Source: Carallia brachiata (Eukaryota; Streptophyta; Magnoliopsida; Malpighiales; Rhizophoraceae). From it: DNA of 64,000 nt. The notes below the pieces were generated by a model that was not told where the DNA came from, did no database searches, and saw only the letters and a program-made list of their open reading frames with translations. A program made the translations under genes and the position numbers. The DNA lies in NCBI GenBank assembly GCA_021464245.1, contig JADCRB010000065.1, forward strand, positions 2,296,991-2,360,990, in the 5' to 3' direction. Of this stretch, positions 11,180 through 22,800 are shown piece by piece; positions within the stretch are counted from its first letter, which is position 1; each line of letters opens with the position of its first letter.

Positions 11180-11354
11180 AACAGTCCAAAAAGTCCAAAC
11201 CATTCTCTTATTTTGCGGATCAATTTAGACGGTTTGAACGGTTAACAATTAATTACAGTTTGAAATTTTCAAACTACTATCATGACGTATTGATTGTAAT
11301 TTTTTCTTCTAAACCACCTAATCTGACCTGCGAAACCTGCGAATACTCCCGTCA
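11180..11354 (-). mobile_element. Truncated relative of the hAT-type element at 32162-33084
   Basis: On the minus strand it reads ATTCGCAGG, GGTCAGATTAGGTGGTTTAG and AAGAAAAAATTACAA followed by GTCATGATAGTAGTTTGAAA, closely parallel to the left end of the element at 32162 (GTTCGCGGGTCGG, TTGGGCGGTTTATAAGAAAA, GTCATGGTGGTGGTTTGAAA). Only the first ~170 bases are present; the right end is missing. Confidence 0.7.
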
Positions 11355-11513
11355 CCAACCGCATGCTAGGCAGTTAGACAACAATCAATGAAGCCCAGGC
11401 AAAGCCGCACCTACCACTAGAAACCCCACCCATCCCCGAGAGGCCAAAGAAGATTGGGAGCCAGCAAGCCACCAAAAGGGTCCACCCACACAAACTGCAC
11501 ATAGCCTGACCGG
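11355..11513. other. GC-rich segment, left half of the copia 2 target
   Basis: More GC-rich than its surroundings and continuous (across the retrotransposon) with 16603-16920. Open frames are antisense or unmatched. It probably belongs to an older repeat that could not be named. Confidence 0.4.
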
Positions 11514-11518
11514 AGACC

Positions 11519-12022
11519 TGAAGATTGTAACAGAGATTGGCCTTGAACATTATAAATTGCAGTGGAATGAAGTCATTAAAGTTCCAGCTATGAGCAGCAA
11601 TGTACTCCTTCCAGCCCTCAATTGGATGTTCAATTTTAATCTCCTTGTTGTATCTGAACTTTTTTCTTTTTTGTTGCAATGCTGTCAGCTTAGCATTTTT
11701 TTGCTTATTGTAATGTTTCTTTTAGAACAAGTTATGTATCTAAGTGGGATTAGGTAATAGCTTGTTTCTCTTGTCTAAGTACTATGAGTATGGACACTTG
11801 TTCCTGAAGCATGGTCTATTGTACTTTATGTACTCCTTTTGTAATACTTTACATAGTTTGAATGTTAATGGAAATGGATCATTCACTTTTGAAAGAATAT
11901 CTCTCTTCTCTCTCTTTCTCGTGTATGCTTTGTTCCTTTTTTCTTGAAGTTGCAGTAGCCTTGGTTCTGCAGAACCATCAATTCTGCAGCTTGTGTGCTG
12001 GTCTTCTACTTTCATACCAATA
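11519..12022 (+). repeat. 5' LTR of copia 2 (504 bp)
   Basis: Begins TGAAGATTGTAACAG. The end is placed at 12022 because the target duplication fixes the 3' LTR end at ACCAACA; the 5' copy reads ACCAATA there, so its terminal CA has become TA. Compared with the 3' LTR it has extra bases at about seven places in its first 300 bases and one substitution (TTCTACTTTC versus TTCTGCTTTC). Confidence 0.92.
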
Positions 12023-12026
12023 AAAC

Positions 12027-12038
12027 TGGTATCAGAGC
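12027..12038 (+). other. Primer-binding site of copia 2
   Basis: TGGTATCAGAGC, the standard complement of the plant initiator tRNA-Met 3' end, four bases after the LTR end. Confidence 0.92.
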
Positions 12039-12146
12039 TCTAAATGGTCTTTAAGGGATCTGTGTGTACTAAGAAAGCTTGAGAGAGATCATTGAGAGAT
12101 TACGAGTGAGTGCAAACACTAAACATTGTGAGTTGTTGTTTCCTTG

Positions 12147-13094
12147 ATGGCTTCCTCGAACTTTTCACCTACACCACCACCAAAGTTTTCAGGAGAAAAC
12201 TATGTACAATGGTCAGTCATGATGAAAACTTACCTGAAGGCATTTGATCTCTGGGACATTACTGAGAAAGGAGGAGAACCACCTCCTCTCCCTGAAAATC
12301 CTACCATGGCTCAGCTGAAGAACCACAGTGAGCAAACATCAAAACAATTCAAGGCTTTGTCATGCATTCAAACATCAGTGACAGAGGTAATTTTCAATAG
12401 AATTATGTCATGTGAAACTGCCAAGGGTGCATGGGATAGATTGAAAAATGAATTTGGTGGAAATGAACAAACTAGAAACATGCAAATCTTAAATCTCAAA
12501 AGAGAGTATGAGGTTTTGAGAATGAAGGATGTGGAAACCATCAAAGAATATTGTGACAGACTCATGAAGTTGGTAAATCAAATAAGGTTGCTAGGAGATG
12601 ATTTGCCAGAAAAGAGAATTGTAGAGAAGATTTTGGTAAGCATACCTGAAAGGTTTGAAGCAAAGATCTCAGCCTTGGAAGAAGCCAAAGATCTGTCTCA
12701 GATCAGTGTGTCTGATCTTATTAGTGCTCTTCAAGCATAAGAACAAATGAGAGCCTTTAGATTACTAGCTGATGCAGCAAAATCTGGACAGTCATCTTCT
12801 GAAGGAGCCTTTTCTGTAAGTTCAAAAGGAAAGAGTTCATACAAAAAGCAGCAAAATGATAAGAAAGATGCTGAAAGCAGCAGGTCAGCAGGGAAGAAAG
12901 TCTATTCCCCATGTGAATTTTGCAGCAGAACAACTCATCTTGCAAAGAACTGTTGGAGAAAACCTGATGCATTGTGTATTTTCTGCAGCAAAAGAGGTCA
13001 CATAGAGAGAATCTGTCCTGATAAAAGAAAGCAGCAAAGAAAACAAAGAAAGATGAAGGCTCAGGTTGTAGAGGTAGAGAATCAACAAAGTTGA
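12147..13094 (+). pseudogene. Copia 2 gag (UBN2 capsid and two CCHC zinc knuckles)
   Basis: The ATG at 12147 starts MASSNFSPTPPPKF; the TTG three bases earlier is in frame but not needed. The UBN2 gag domain covers roughly residues 15-190 (NYVQWSVMMKTYL, IFNRIMSCETAKGAWDRLKN). An in-frame TAA at 12738-12740 interrupts ALQA-EQMRA where CAA is expected. Past the stop the same frame carries two zinc knuckles, CEFCSRTTHLAKNC and CIFCSKRGHIERIC, both with C-x2-C-x4-H-x4-C spacing. The frame then ends at 13094 because of an extra base near 13088; the protease continues one frame over. The gag packages element RNA into particles. Confidence 0.92.
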
Positions 13095-14270
13095 AGAGGA
13101 ACTATTCAGTGCCACTTGTTACACAACTGTCAAAAGCAACACTAATACATGGCTTATTGATAGTGGATGTACTCACCACATGACTCCAAACTCCACCCTG
13201 TTTATGAGGCTTGATAAATCCTACAGTACAAGAGTTAGGATTGGAAATGGAGCTCTCATTGATGCTCAAGGAAAAGGAGATGTTCTTGTGGAAACTTCAA
13301 CAGGTACAAAGACTATCTCTGATGTGTTATTTGTGCCTGAAATCAGTCAAAATCTGCTCAGTGTAGGTCAATTATTGGAAAAGAATTGCTCCTTGATGTT
13401 TAAAGATAAAAATTGCACAATCCTAGACTCTACTGGAACAGAGCTTGTGACAGTTCATATGAAAGGCAAAAGTTTTGCTTTAGAATTGAACAAAATTAAT
13501 CATGCTGCATTGCCTGTTGCTTGTGATAATTCTACACTTTGGCATAAAAGACTAGGCCACTTTCACTTTGCTGGCTTTCAATCCTTGCAAAAGCAGCAGA
13601 TGGTTGCTGATTTGCCTGAAATTCCTCAAAGTGAAGGAGTGTGTGGTACTTGTCAGCTTAGAAAATAGTCAAAGCAATCATTTCCAACAGATCAAGCTTG
13701 GAGGGCTAAGGAGAAACTTCAGCTTGTACACACTGATGTGTGTGGGCCTGTGAAAGTTCAATCTCTAAGTGGTAGTAAATACTTCATCTTGTTTATAGAT
13801 GATTTTTCAAGATACTGTTGGGTTTATTTTTTAAAACATAAATTAGAGGTTGCAGATGTGTTTAAGTCTTTTAAAGCACTTGTGGAGAACCAGTCAGGTT
13901 GCAAAATCAAGGCTTTAAGGTCAGACAATGGAGGAGAGTATACCTCAGCAGCCTTCAATCAAATTTGTATAGAGGCTGGCATTCATCACCAATACTCAGC
14001 ACCCTACACTCCACAGCAAAATGGAGTTGTAGAGAGGAGAAATAGGACAGTAATGAACATGTCAAGATGCCTTATGCTGGAGAAGGATATGCCCAAAAGA
14101 TTCTGGGCAGAGGCTGTTCACACTTCAGTCTATCTTCTCAACAGGCTGATTACCAAATCAGTGCAAAAGATGACACCATATGAGTGCTTGTTTGGAACCA
14201 AACCTTCTGTGAAACACCTCAGAGTGTTTGGAAGCTTGTGCTATGTACTTGTTCCTGGAAAAAAGAGAGA
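13093..14270 (+). pseudogene. Copia 2 protease and integrase
   Basis: After the frameshift the frame opens with EEELFSATCY and the protease active site DSGCTHHMT. The GAG-pre-integrase zinc domain follows (HKRLGHFH, CGTCQLRK). An in-frame TAG at 13666-13668 interrupts it where CAG is expected, and the frame resumes unchanged. The integrase catalytic triad is visible: HTDVCGP, LRSDNGGEY and NGVVERRNRT. The frame shifts again near 14262 inside the integrase C-terminal region. The protease would cut the polyprotein and the integrase would insert the cDNA. Confidence 0.92.
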
Positions 14271-16110
14271 AGCTGGATCAAAAGGCTATGGCTGCAGTGT
14301 TCATTGGGTACAGTGTTTCATCAAAAGCCTACAGGATTTATGAAGTAAAGTCTGGAAAGGTTCTTGTGAGCAGAGATGTCAAGTTTGATGAGAACAAAGC
14401 TTGGGATTGGAGCAATTCTCATGAACAAAGCATTGAAGAACCTGCAGAAGGAATCATACAGCCTGTTGGGATTGATATCAATGACATAGAAGATGATTCT
14501 GATGATGACTTTGCTGTAAGAGGAACAAGGTCTCTCATTGAAGTGTATGAAAGAAGCAATCTTGCTGTACTTGAACCATCAAGCTATGCTGAAGCAGCTT
14601 CATCTCCATGCTGGGTACAAGCTATGCAAGAAGAAATGACATCACTTAAAAGAAATCAAACTTGGTTTCTTGTTGAAAGGCCAAAAGGCAGAAATGTGAT
14701 TGGAGTGAAATGGGTTTATAGAACCAAGTTAAATGCAGATGGTTCTGTGAATAAGCACAAAGCAAGGCTGGTTGCAAAGGGTTACTCTCAGCAGTTTGGT
14801 GTAGATTATTCAGAGACATTTGCACCAGTAGCAAGACTTGATACCATCAAGCTTATCCTAGCTCTAGCTGCACAAAAGGGTTGGAGTGTTCATCAACTTG
14901 ATGTCAAGTCAGCCTTCTTAAATGGAGTTCTGGAGGAAGAAATTTTTGTGGAACAGCCTGAGGGCTTTGAAGTAAAGGGAGAAAATTCTAAAGTGTACAG
15001 GTTGCAGAAGGCTTTGTATGGCCTTAAACAGGCCCCAAGAGCCTGGTACAGCAAAATAAATGATCATTTGTCAAGTCTTGGGTTTGAGAGAAGCAAAAAT
15101 GAAGCAACTCTCTTGTAAAGGCTGAAAAGGATCATTTGATTATAGTCTCTCTCTATGTTGATGATTTTAGTAACTGGAAGCTGTGCAGAATCAGTTCAGA
15201 GGTTTAAAGAAGGTCTGGAGCATGCATTTGAAATGACTGACATGGGTTTGATGTCTTTCTTTCTTGGATTGGAAGTGATGCAAACAGAATATGGCATTTT
15301 CTTGTGCCAAGTGAAGTATGCCAAGGAAGTTTTAAAGAAGTTCAGAATGGATGCTTGCAAACCTGTATCAACACCTCTGGCCATTAATCATAAATTGACA
15401 AAAAATGATGGAGCTGCAAAGGTAGATGAGTCACTTTACAGAAGTATCATTGGTTGTTTGTTGTACTTAACAGCCTCTAGGCCAGATATCATGCATTCAA
15501 CTAGTTTACTCTCCAGATACATGAGTTCACCAAGTGAATTGCATTATAGTGCAGCAAAAAGGGTCTTAAGATATATAAGAGGAACAGTTGAGCTTGGTGT
15601 GATGTTCAAAAAGGCTGAAGAGCTCAAACTGACAGGTTATACTGACAGTGATTGGGCTGGATCAACTGAAGACATGAGAGCACATCTGGTTTTTTGTTCA
15701 CTCTTGGTTCTGGAGCCTTCTGCTGGAGTTCAAAGAAGCAATCCATAGTGGCACAATCCACTGCTGAAGCAGAGTTTGTAGCAGCTGCTGGAGCAGTGAA
15801 TCAGGTCATTTGGTTGAGAAAAATGCTATGTGATTTGAGGCAGATCCCTAATGAACCAACAGTGCTTTTCTGTGATAACCAGTCTACTATTGCAATTGCA
15901 AAGAACCCAGTGCAGCATGGTAGAACAAAGCACTTCAAAATTAGGCTCTTTTTTATAAGAGATGCTCTTGAAGATGGTGAAGTGCAGTTAGTTTTCTGTG
16001 AATCTCAAAAACAGGTTGCTGACATTCTCACCAAATCACTTTCCAAGTCCAAGTTTGAATTTTTCAGAAAGGAGCTTGGGATGCAATGTGTCAAGTCCAA
16101 GGAGGAGTGA
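14271..16110 (+). pseudogene. Copia 2 integrase C-terminus, reverse transcriptase and RNase H
   Basis: The frame resumes at KLDQKAMAAVFIGYS, then the acidic linker and RT: GVKWVYRTKLNADGS, KGYSQQFGVDYSETFAPVAR, HQLDVKSAFLNG and LYGLKQAPRAWY. A one-base loss near 15113 (CTCTTGTA where CTCTATGTA is expected) and a two-base loss right after YVDD near 15165 break the palm. The thumb and connection follow (SFFLGLEVM, SRPDIMHST). RNase H starts YTDSDWAGS, shifts near 15680 and runs to FCDNQSTIAIAKNP and KHFKIRLFFIRDAL. The stop TGA at 16108-16110 is also the first three bases of the 3' LTR. Confidence 0.92.
16099..16107 (+). other. Polypurine tract of copia 2
   Basis: AAGGAGGAG directly precedes the 3' LTR and primes plus-strand DNA synthesis in this family. 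Confidence 0.85.
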
Positions 16111-16597
16111 AGATTGTAACAGAGATTGGCCTTGAACATTATAAATTGCAGTGGAATGAAGTCATTAAAGTTCCAGCTATGAGCAGCAATGTACTCCTTC
16201 CAGCTCAATTGGATGTTCAATTTTAATCTCCTTGTTGTATCTGAACTTTTTCTTTTTATTGCAATGCTGTCAGCTTAGCATTTTTGCTTATTGTAATGTT
16301 TTTTAGAACAAGTTATGTATCTAAGTGGGATTAGGTAATAGCTTTTCTCTTGTCTAAGTATGAGTATGGACACTTGTTCTGAAGCATGGTCTATTGTACT
16401 TTATGTACTCCTTTTGTAATACTTTACATAGTTTGAATGTTAATGGAAATGGATCATTCACTTTTGAAAGAATATCTCTCTTCTCTCTCTTTCTCGTGTA
16501 TGCTTTGTTCCTTTTTTCTTGAAGTTGCAGTAGCCTTGGTTCTGCAGAACCATCAATTCTGCAGCTTGTGTGCTGGTCTTCTGCTTTCATACCAACA
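16108..16597 (+). repeat. 3' LTR of copia 2 (490 bp)
   Basis: Begins TGAAGATTGTAACAG and ends ACCAACA, followed by the target duplication AGACC. It is 14 bases shorter than the 5' LTR through about seven 1-3 base deficits, all in its first 300 bases. Confidence 0.93.
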
Positions 16598-16602
16598 AGA
16601 CC

Positions 16603-16920
16603 AAAAAGGAAGAGCCTCCCCTACCCCTACGCCAACCCAAAAACCGATCGGGGAAGGTAGAGGAGCATACGGCCACCCAAGACCCAACCAATAACAGGAG
16701 ATAATCGCGCCGACGAACAACAACGAAGCATCAAATCACGACCACATATCCATGAACAGCAACGAAGCACCGACAAAGTGGAGAGAACAACCACAAGGAC
16801 CAACAAGACGCACACAGGAAAGCACAAAACGATGAGACTAGACAGAACCACCACCAAATTCTCTTGGTGCACGTTAACGCTCGATAACGCATGACGGAGC
16901 AAAAAAGGAGACCTAATGAC
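16603..16920. other. GC-rich segment, right half of the copia 2 target
   Basis: Joined to 11355-11513 this is a ~480-bp block distinctly richer in C and G than its surroundings. A minus-strand frame of about 90 codons is rich in V, L and C and resembles no family known to me. It is probably an older retroelement or MITE fragment. Confidence 0.4.
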
Positions 16921-17560
16921 ATTTAATTGTTGATTTATTTTTTATTATAAATTTAATTATTTAATAATTTATATAATTATATTAATATTTTAAAATTATG
17001 TAAGACGCCAAGATTTTTCATTTTTCATATAATAAAACCCACGGATTAAAGGTTTTTTTTTTTTTTTGAGAAGAATAACAACACAAGGTGTTTCAGCGAT
17101 TTTTATTGTTATTTTTTATTTATTTATTTATTATTTTGGCATCGCCAGTTTCGACTTTCGACAATTCGGCGACGGAGGAAATCCAGCTCAGCTCCATTGT
17201 AGTGAACGCTGCTAATGTCATCACAAAGCCAAATGCTAAGAGATAAATGTCATCTGGTCATTGGTCGGTTTGTCTAACACCCTTTGAAGACTTCGAAAGG
17301 ACACAATCACCTAAATTCGAAATCCACTCAATCCTTGTCCCACTTTGTTGCTTTCCATACGTACGAGCTCACCTGTTCACGAGCCTCCTTGGGCGCCATC
17401 CACATGGTAGCCTCTTCTTAGCCGTTGGATCAGCACTTTCTAGAGATCCGTGCATTCTCATATAACTTTGTGGTGCCACCAATTTCTGACTCAAAATGTT
17501 CTACCCTACGTCGCTACGTGCTAGGGAATATTTCAAAGCTAAGCATGTCCAATTTTAACA
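16921..17560. other. AT-rich intergenic DNA
   Basis: Contains a poly-T tract near 17055 and an open frame of 72 codons (17247-17465, plus) without motifs. No gene supported. Confidence 0.45.
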
Positions 17561-17863
17561 TTATTATAATAAATTTATAAAAATTGTCTCCACTCTCCAC
17601 TTCTCCGGATATTATTATTGTTGGTGCACCTCTTAGATATTATTAATTAAGAGAGAGTAAATTCAACTGTCAAGAATTTATCAATGAATTATAACTTAAT
17701 TAATATCATAATAATATATAATAAATTTACAAAAGTTGTCTCCACTCTCCACCTCTTTAGATATTATTTTTTGATGCACATCCAAGATATTATTAATTAA
17801 TAGAGAAAAAACTGAACTTATAAAAATATTTTGTGGATAAATTATAACTTAATTAATGTCAAA
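17561..17863. repeat. Diverged 152-bp direct tandem duplication
   Basis: The block TGTCTCCACTCTCCAC starts at 17585 and again at 17737. Flanking matches (ATAATAAATTTA before; GATATTATTAATTAA and AATTATAACTTAATTAAT after) show a full unit of about 152 bases repeated once, with many substitutions. Confidence 0.8.
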
Positions 17864-18735
17864 ATTAAAGTCTCGAATCAATTAACAAAAAAAATGAAAG
17901 CATTTTGCACATTAACTCGATAGAATCTCGCCCAAAAAAGGGCAAAAAAGTTTAGTGCCACATGCCATTTAGTGTAGGCCCGCTCAATCATAATTTTGAT
18001 TATGCCTCAAAAATTAATTAATTAATTTTAATTCATAAAATGCCCAATTGACCCTTAAATGTGTACCAAAAATTACTTACCAAAAATAATGCGCCAAAAA
18101 TAAATCATTAAGACATGTTTTCACAAAAAAATTAAAATCCTTGAAACTGAAACTGTCTATAGGAGTAAAATTATTCTGTTAAATTTTTTTTTTATTCGAG
18201 TTTCAATAAATCCGTTCTTATTTCTTAGATTATAGCCTCTTTTGTGTAACAAACCCGAAAAAAGGTCCGTAGTTGCACAGCTAAATGACGAAAAAGCCCA
18301 CGAGGATGCCCAAATTTACAATCACATGCCATTGACCCAAACACGGCAAATATTCTCAGTTCTTTCTTATCAATCTCTAACAAACCTCAGACAAACAAGA
18401 AGGGCCAAACAGGAAGCACACCCAACAGCAACCCAATATTATAATAATAATAATAATAATCATCATAATTTTTCATTGCTCAAAAAAAAAAATCGAAAAA
18501 AAGGCGTGGAAAATAGAAAAAGGATTTAATGGACTTTTGTTGACCCGCGAAGAACTTGACCCGGATCTTCAATATCTTCATCGGAAAAGCTGGACTGGTG
18601 GATGGTTCAAAGATGTCTTCTGTCTGTCTGTCTCCTTACAACGAAACCTTGAACAACATATCTGAGGAAGAGGAAGATCGAGGGGGATCGATCTTTTGGC
18701 GAATATTTTGACTTAAATTTCGGCTTTTCCTTGAT
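17864..18735. other. Intergenic DNA downstream of the SAP gene
   Basis: AT-rich, with a (TAA)n microsatellite at about 18438-18460. The last ~150 bases before 18735 are more balanced in composition and probably hold the 3' UTR of the minus-strand SAP gene. The 95-codon frame at 18242-18529 has no motif. Confidence 0.45.
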
Positions 18736-19310
18736 TTACACTTTGACGATCTTAGCAGCCTTGACGACCGGATTCTCTCGGGCGATCGCCTCCCGTCCCG
18801 CCGTCTTGTAGTCGTAGCTGCAGTCGTGTCGGTCTGAGTACCGGTGTTCCCAGCAGAAGAGCTCGCCGCATCTACACCGGAATCCGGTCAACCCCACCTT
18901 CCTTCCGCATCCGGAGCACCGGTTCACCTCCTTCTTCGCCGATACCACCGCCGCATCTGACGTACTATCCCGATCGGATGCCACCTTTTGACTGGCCGTC
19001 CCCGGAGCGGATCTTTCGCCGGCGAGCGAGCTGTGCTAGATCTCGGCGATTTGTCCAGAAAATTTTAAGATCCCGCCACCCGAGATACCGGTGCTGTTGG
19101 CCGTCGTGGTGGTGGTGGTGGCGGCCGCCGCCGTCGTCGTCGCCGTCGTGGTGGTAGAGGTGTTGGAGGTGCTAGTTGTGGAAGCGCTGAAACATTTCTG
19201 ACACATGTTGTTCAAGCAGGATTTCCCGTAACCCCACAATTGTTGACACACAAAATCAAGGTTTCTGGTACCTTAAACTCGGTCTCCTCTTTCCCTGTCT
19301 TCTGAGCCAT
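18736..19310 (-). pseudogene. A20/AN1 stress-associated zinc-finger protein (SAP), frame-disrupted
   Basis: The ATG at 19310 starts MAQKTGKEETEFKVPETLI and leads into an A20 zinc finger (CVNNCGVTGNPA, then NNMCQKCF). The two halves are separated by a one-base loss near 19213-19219, which creates a TGA. A Ser/Thr/Ala-rich linker follows, then an in-frame TAG at 19036-19038, and the C-terminal AN1 finger is intact ([31 protein letters not shown]) with the family ending [13 protein letters not shown]. With the lost base restored in length the protein would be about 191 residues, normal for plant SAPs, which modulate stress responses and some of which act as ubiquitin ligases or ubiquitin-binding proteins. 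No intron lies in the coding part, also usual. It may be a young pseudogene or a working gene with consensus errors. Confidence 0.88.
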
Positions 19311-20167
19311 TTGATTCTCAGAAACCCAGATTCAATTCAGACAGGAACAAAATGTTTCGTATGTAAAATATTTTTGAGATCGAGAGAAGAAAGAGAGAGA
19401 AGGTTGTTGTGGGTGTTGGGGGGGTGGTTTGGTGCGAAGGAGAGGAAAGAAGGGCTTTATGAATTATGAAGAGAAGATTGAGAGGTCGGCAACGGCGATG
19501 GAATATGGGGCCTCTCTTCGTCACGGAGACGCGTATCAAACATTTCTTTCTTTGGGAAAGTGAGGTCACGTCACACACACCCGGCTACGAAATATTGTGA
19601 TTTTTTATTTAAAATAATACATAGTGACTGAATATTTATATTATTTTATTTAATGTTGAATTATAAATTTAATTTTATTATTAATCTTAATATAATTTAA
19701 TTTTAAGACCTCCCTCAAAATCTCACGTAGAAATCGAATACTTTAAGACGGTTGAACCCGCGAAAGCAGTGGCATCAGGCATCAGCCATTTCTTTCGATA
19801 CTCTTATTGGTCCGAAATGCCCATGCTATGTCGGCGGAATTACTGCTTTTGTTTTGTTTCCTGATCGATTCTGACGTGTTAATCGTCATTATTCAGACAC
19901 AAAAAAAATGTATAAACAACGTATTGTGGTTCCTTTCAATTTTTTATTTTAATTTTTATTTTGGCCCGGTGGGACCCGTGTTTTGGCCCCAATTTGAGAG
20001 TTTTTAGGTCAGTTCATTGAATGATTCCATCTTTGTCCTCAACAAGAACCGTTTTTCTTTTTTCTTTTTTAGCTTGGGACTTCTTCAACAAAGATGTGCT
20101 CTAAAATAATAGCAAAAATGTTTATTAAAATTAAAATTTTGGAATATGAGCCGTTATTTACATTAAC
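19311..20167. other. SAP upstream region and intergenic DNA
   Basis: The first ~270 bases (minus-strand 5' side of the SAP gene) are pyrimidine-rich on the minus strand, as in a 5' UTR or promoter-proximal region. No TATA box was assigned. Further out it is AT-rich with no gene. Confidence 0.4.
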
Positions 20168-20500
20168 ATTTTGTTTGGATACAGAAAAGGATGGGAAAAT
20201 AATGGTGAGAAAGAAAATAAAAGGAAAGAAAGTTATAGGAAACAAATTAATTTAAGAAAATCTTAAGAAAAAATTTAATTTTGTGAAATTACTAAATTAT
20301 ATATCTTTCCAAAATTGTGTAATATTCATATTTCTTAAAAATTTAGGGCATTTTAAAAATATTTTAAAAAATATTTATCTTTTCTACACTTTCTCACCAT
20401 TTAGTGAAAAAGATTTTGGTAGGCCCATGAGAAAATTTTCCTTCAATTTTCTCATCGTGTTTCTTTATAATGAAAATCCCAAACAACAAATTACGCGTTT
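20168..20500. mobile_element. GTTTGG-type MITE-like repeat, copy 3
   Basis: Left end TTTTGTTTGGATACAGAAAA followed by GGTGAGAAAG. The right end on the minus strand reads TTTGTTGTTTGGGATTTTCA followed by GATGAGAAAATTG. The ends are imperfect inverses and there is no coding capacity. Confidence 0.5.
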
Positions 20501-22661
20501 GAGTTTTACTATACAGTTTGATTTTAAATAATAATAAAATAATCACGCAGTTATTTAATAGTATTTAACAACTTATTTTTTAATTTTATTTATTCAATAA
20601 TTCAAATTACTTTATTACTACATAAATATTATTACATAGTATTTTTCTATTTGTTCTTCTTATCCTTTTCTTTCCTCATAGTTTCTTTTCCGCCCCTTTC
20701 TTCCAACCCAAAGAAAGACTAATAGGATACAAGTGAAAACAATAATATTTTACTATTTTAATCAATTATTTAAAGAAAAACGAAAAAAAAAATGATTAAT
20801 TAGTTTATACTTCATGCGATTCCTAAAGCTACGTTAAATAATTTTTTCTCAATTAACTTCCATAACTATTTTTATTATTTAAATTACCGATAACTATTTT
20901 ATGTCTCATATCTGTTTAGATAATTAAATTTTTTACTTAAAAAAAGGATAAAATTCAACATTCATACTTGTTAATCTTTGCTTTTGCTAATTGGAAGCCA
21001 ATTTCAATATGACTCCCTTTTTTATTTTTATTTTTTTGGTGGGTCTCCGCATAATTGTTGGCTTTCTGGCTATATTTGTATCTATGACATGGACGGCAGA
21101 TTTTTGGAGAGGAGGAGGGGGGGCGGGGTGGTTGTGGACGAACAAGAAAGTTACATCATATTCACATGTAGTTGGCTGGCTGACTTGAATATTTTGATGA
21201 ATATAACAACTGTAAATCTAGATAGCTTAACATTCAAGCTATGTCAAAAAAAAAAAAAAAAAACATTCAACCGTTGTCCAATAATATTAGTTTTACTTTT
21301 ATTGGCTGACAGTGGCCTGGCTCTTTTTTTTTTTTTTCCCCTTTTAGTTTAAGGCTATTTTTAGTCAATTTACTGCAACTAACAATTTTAAGAACTACTC
21401 TCCAATTGAGCATGGAGGATTTTGAAATTATTTTTAAAGTACAAGTCTAAGATTTGAATACGCATAATTATTATCGGAGAAGGAACTTTAGAAAGTAATT
21501 CCATATATTTTTTATGTAGTGATTTAAGTTTGAATTTCTATCTTATTATTTTTTGACGAGTTTTTGTCTAAAAATTGAGTTTAAAGATCTAATGAACGTG
21601 CAGATATTATGTTCATATTTCAATAATCGTTAGGTCATGACAAATCTTAGTTCGAATCTATCAATAATTAAATAATAAGTCTTTTTAATATTAAATTAAT
21701 ATGTTAACGTAATTCAAACTTTAAGTTATAAATAAAATACTTAATATATTTATATTTTTTTCCTGTTAAAAAAACCCGCATAATTTATTTAGAGAACACC
21801 TCCAACGAACCTTCGAGATTAAATCTTAGAACAGAATTTAAGATTTGACATTTGTAAGTCTTCTATCATGAGATTTGCCATTGCCTCTTCTAAGACTTTT
21901 ACGCACTTGAGAGTGCCATGAGCAACAATTGTACGGATGTGTCATTGTATCTAGCCAAAGAAGCTTTCAATTCAACCTTTTTTTTTTCTTTTATAAAAAT
22001 TAAGATTTATATTCGACTTATTATTAAGAAATCAAATAACTCTTCATAAAATATTCGGTTGGAGGTAATTTGCTCCTTTAATTTGCAAAAATTTTTAATT
22101 TATCATAGATAGCTTGTTTTCTAACTCAATATAGACATCATTTTTCAATTAACAAATTATAATCGTAACTGAAAATCAAATAAATTTTCTTTTCTAGAAC
22201 ATGTATACAAGTTTATAATGACAACTTAAAATGTTATGGATTATTTTTTCTAGTTTAGAGATTAACAATGTATGATAATTTTTATTGATGAGTATTTAAT
22301 TACAATATCTTCTCGGAAAGCTTACACATGTGCTCGTTTAGCCTTGGCAGAAAGAGAGAGAGAGAGATAAAGGTTGGTTACTTTCTTTTTTTTTTTAATT
22401 TATGAAATAAAAAATACACGTGATATTCTACAATCTTACTGAAAAAGATTTTGAAAGTCCAACAATTAAGTAGGCTAAATTTTAAACTAATCTAAAAAAA
22501 AGCAAATTTTATGGTGCCCATACATGCTGCTAGTCTCTTCCATAAATGTGAGAGACCAAATGCACATTTAATCTAACGAATTTCTTGATAAGAATTCCAA
22601 CCCACGAACTAATAATATGAGTGAAAGTCTTTTTTTTTTTTTAAATTCTTTTTTTTTGTCT
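20501..22661. other. AT-rich intergenic DNA
   Basis: Open frames near 20978-21352 include homopolymer-encoded lysine or phenylalanine runs and no motif. Poly-A (about 21246-21262) and poly-T (about 21325-21338) tracts and a GA microsatellite near 22353 are present. Nothing further could be assigned. Confidence 0.45.
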
Positions 22662-22800
22662 TGTTAGAGCTGGTGGCCGAGCGGTAAGAGATAAGACAAT
22701 GTGAGGGAGAGATCTGTAATTTGAATCTCAAATCTTTAATTAAAATCACCTCAATTATTACTGAGTTTTCGTATAAATGAAATTCTTTAATTCCTAAACT
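22662..22800 (+). mobile_element. tRNA-derived SINE-like sequence
   Basis: TGGTGGCCGAGCGGTAAG (22671-22688) is an excellent tRNA/SINE A box. A degenerate B box (ATTTGAATCTC) follows at about 22717. The cloverleaf cannot be folded as a true tRNA (no paired acceptor stem), so it is a SINE head or a decayed tRNA copy. Confidence 0.55.

Larger units (their letters stand above)
11514..16602 (+). mobile_element. Complete Ty1/copia LTR retrotransposon, frame-broken
   Basis: The copy has two LTRs, a primer-binding site, gag, protease, integrase, reverse transcriptase, RNase H, a polypurine tract and a 5-bp target duplication (AGACC at 11514-11518 and 16598-16602). LTRs are close to identical apart from small length changes, which indicates a recent insertion. 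The polyprotein frame is interrupted by two C-to-T-like stops (12738-12740 and 13666-13668) and about five small frameshifts (near 13090, 14262, 15113, 15165 and 15680). It is either a recently inactivated element or one whose consensus carries indel errors. The lineage is the same as the minus-strand copy at 1-3616. Confidence 0.95.

Noticed and set aside
11374..12015. Open frames spanning the copia 2 LTR on both strands
   Set aside because: The same frames recur in the 3' LTR; they are LTR sequence, not genes.
22662..22760. A true tRNA gene
   Set aside because: The A box is very good but the B box is degenerate and no acceptor stem can be paired.
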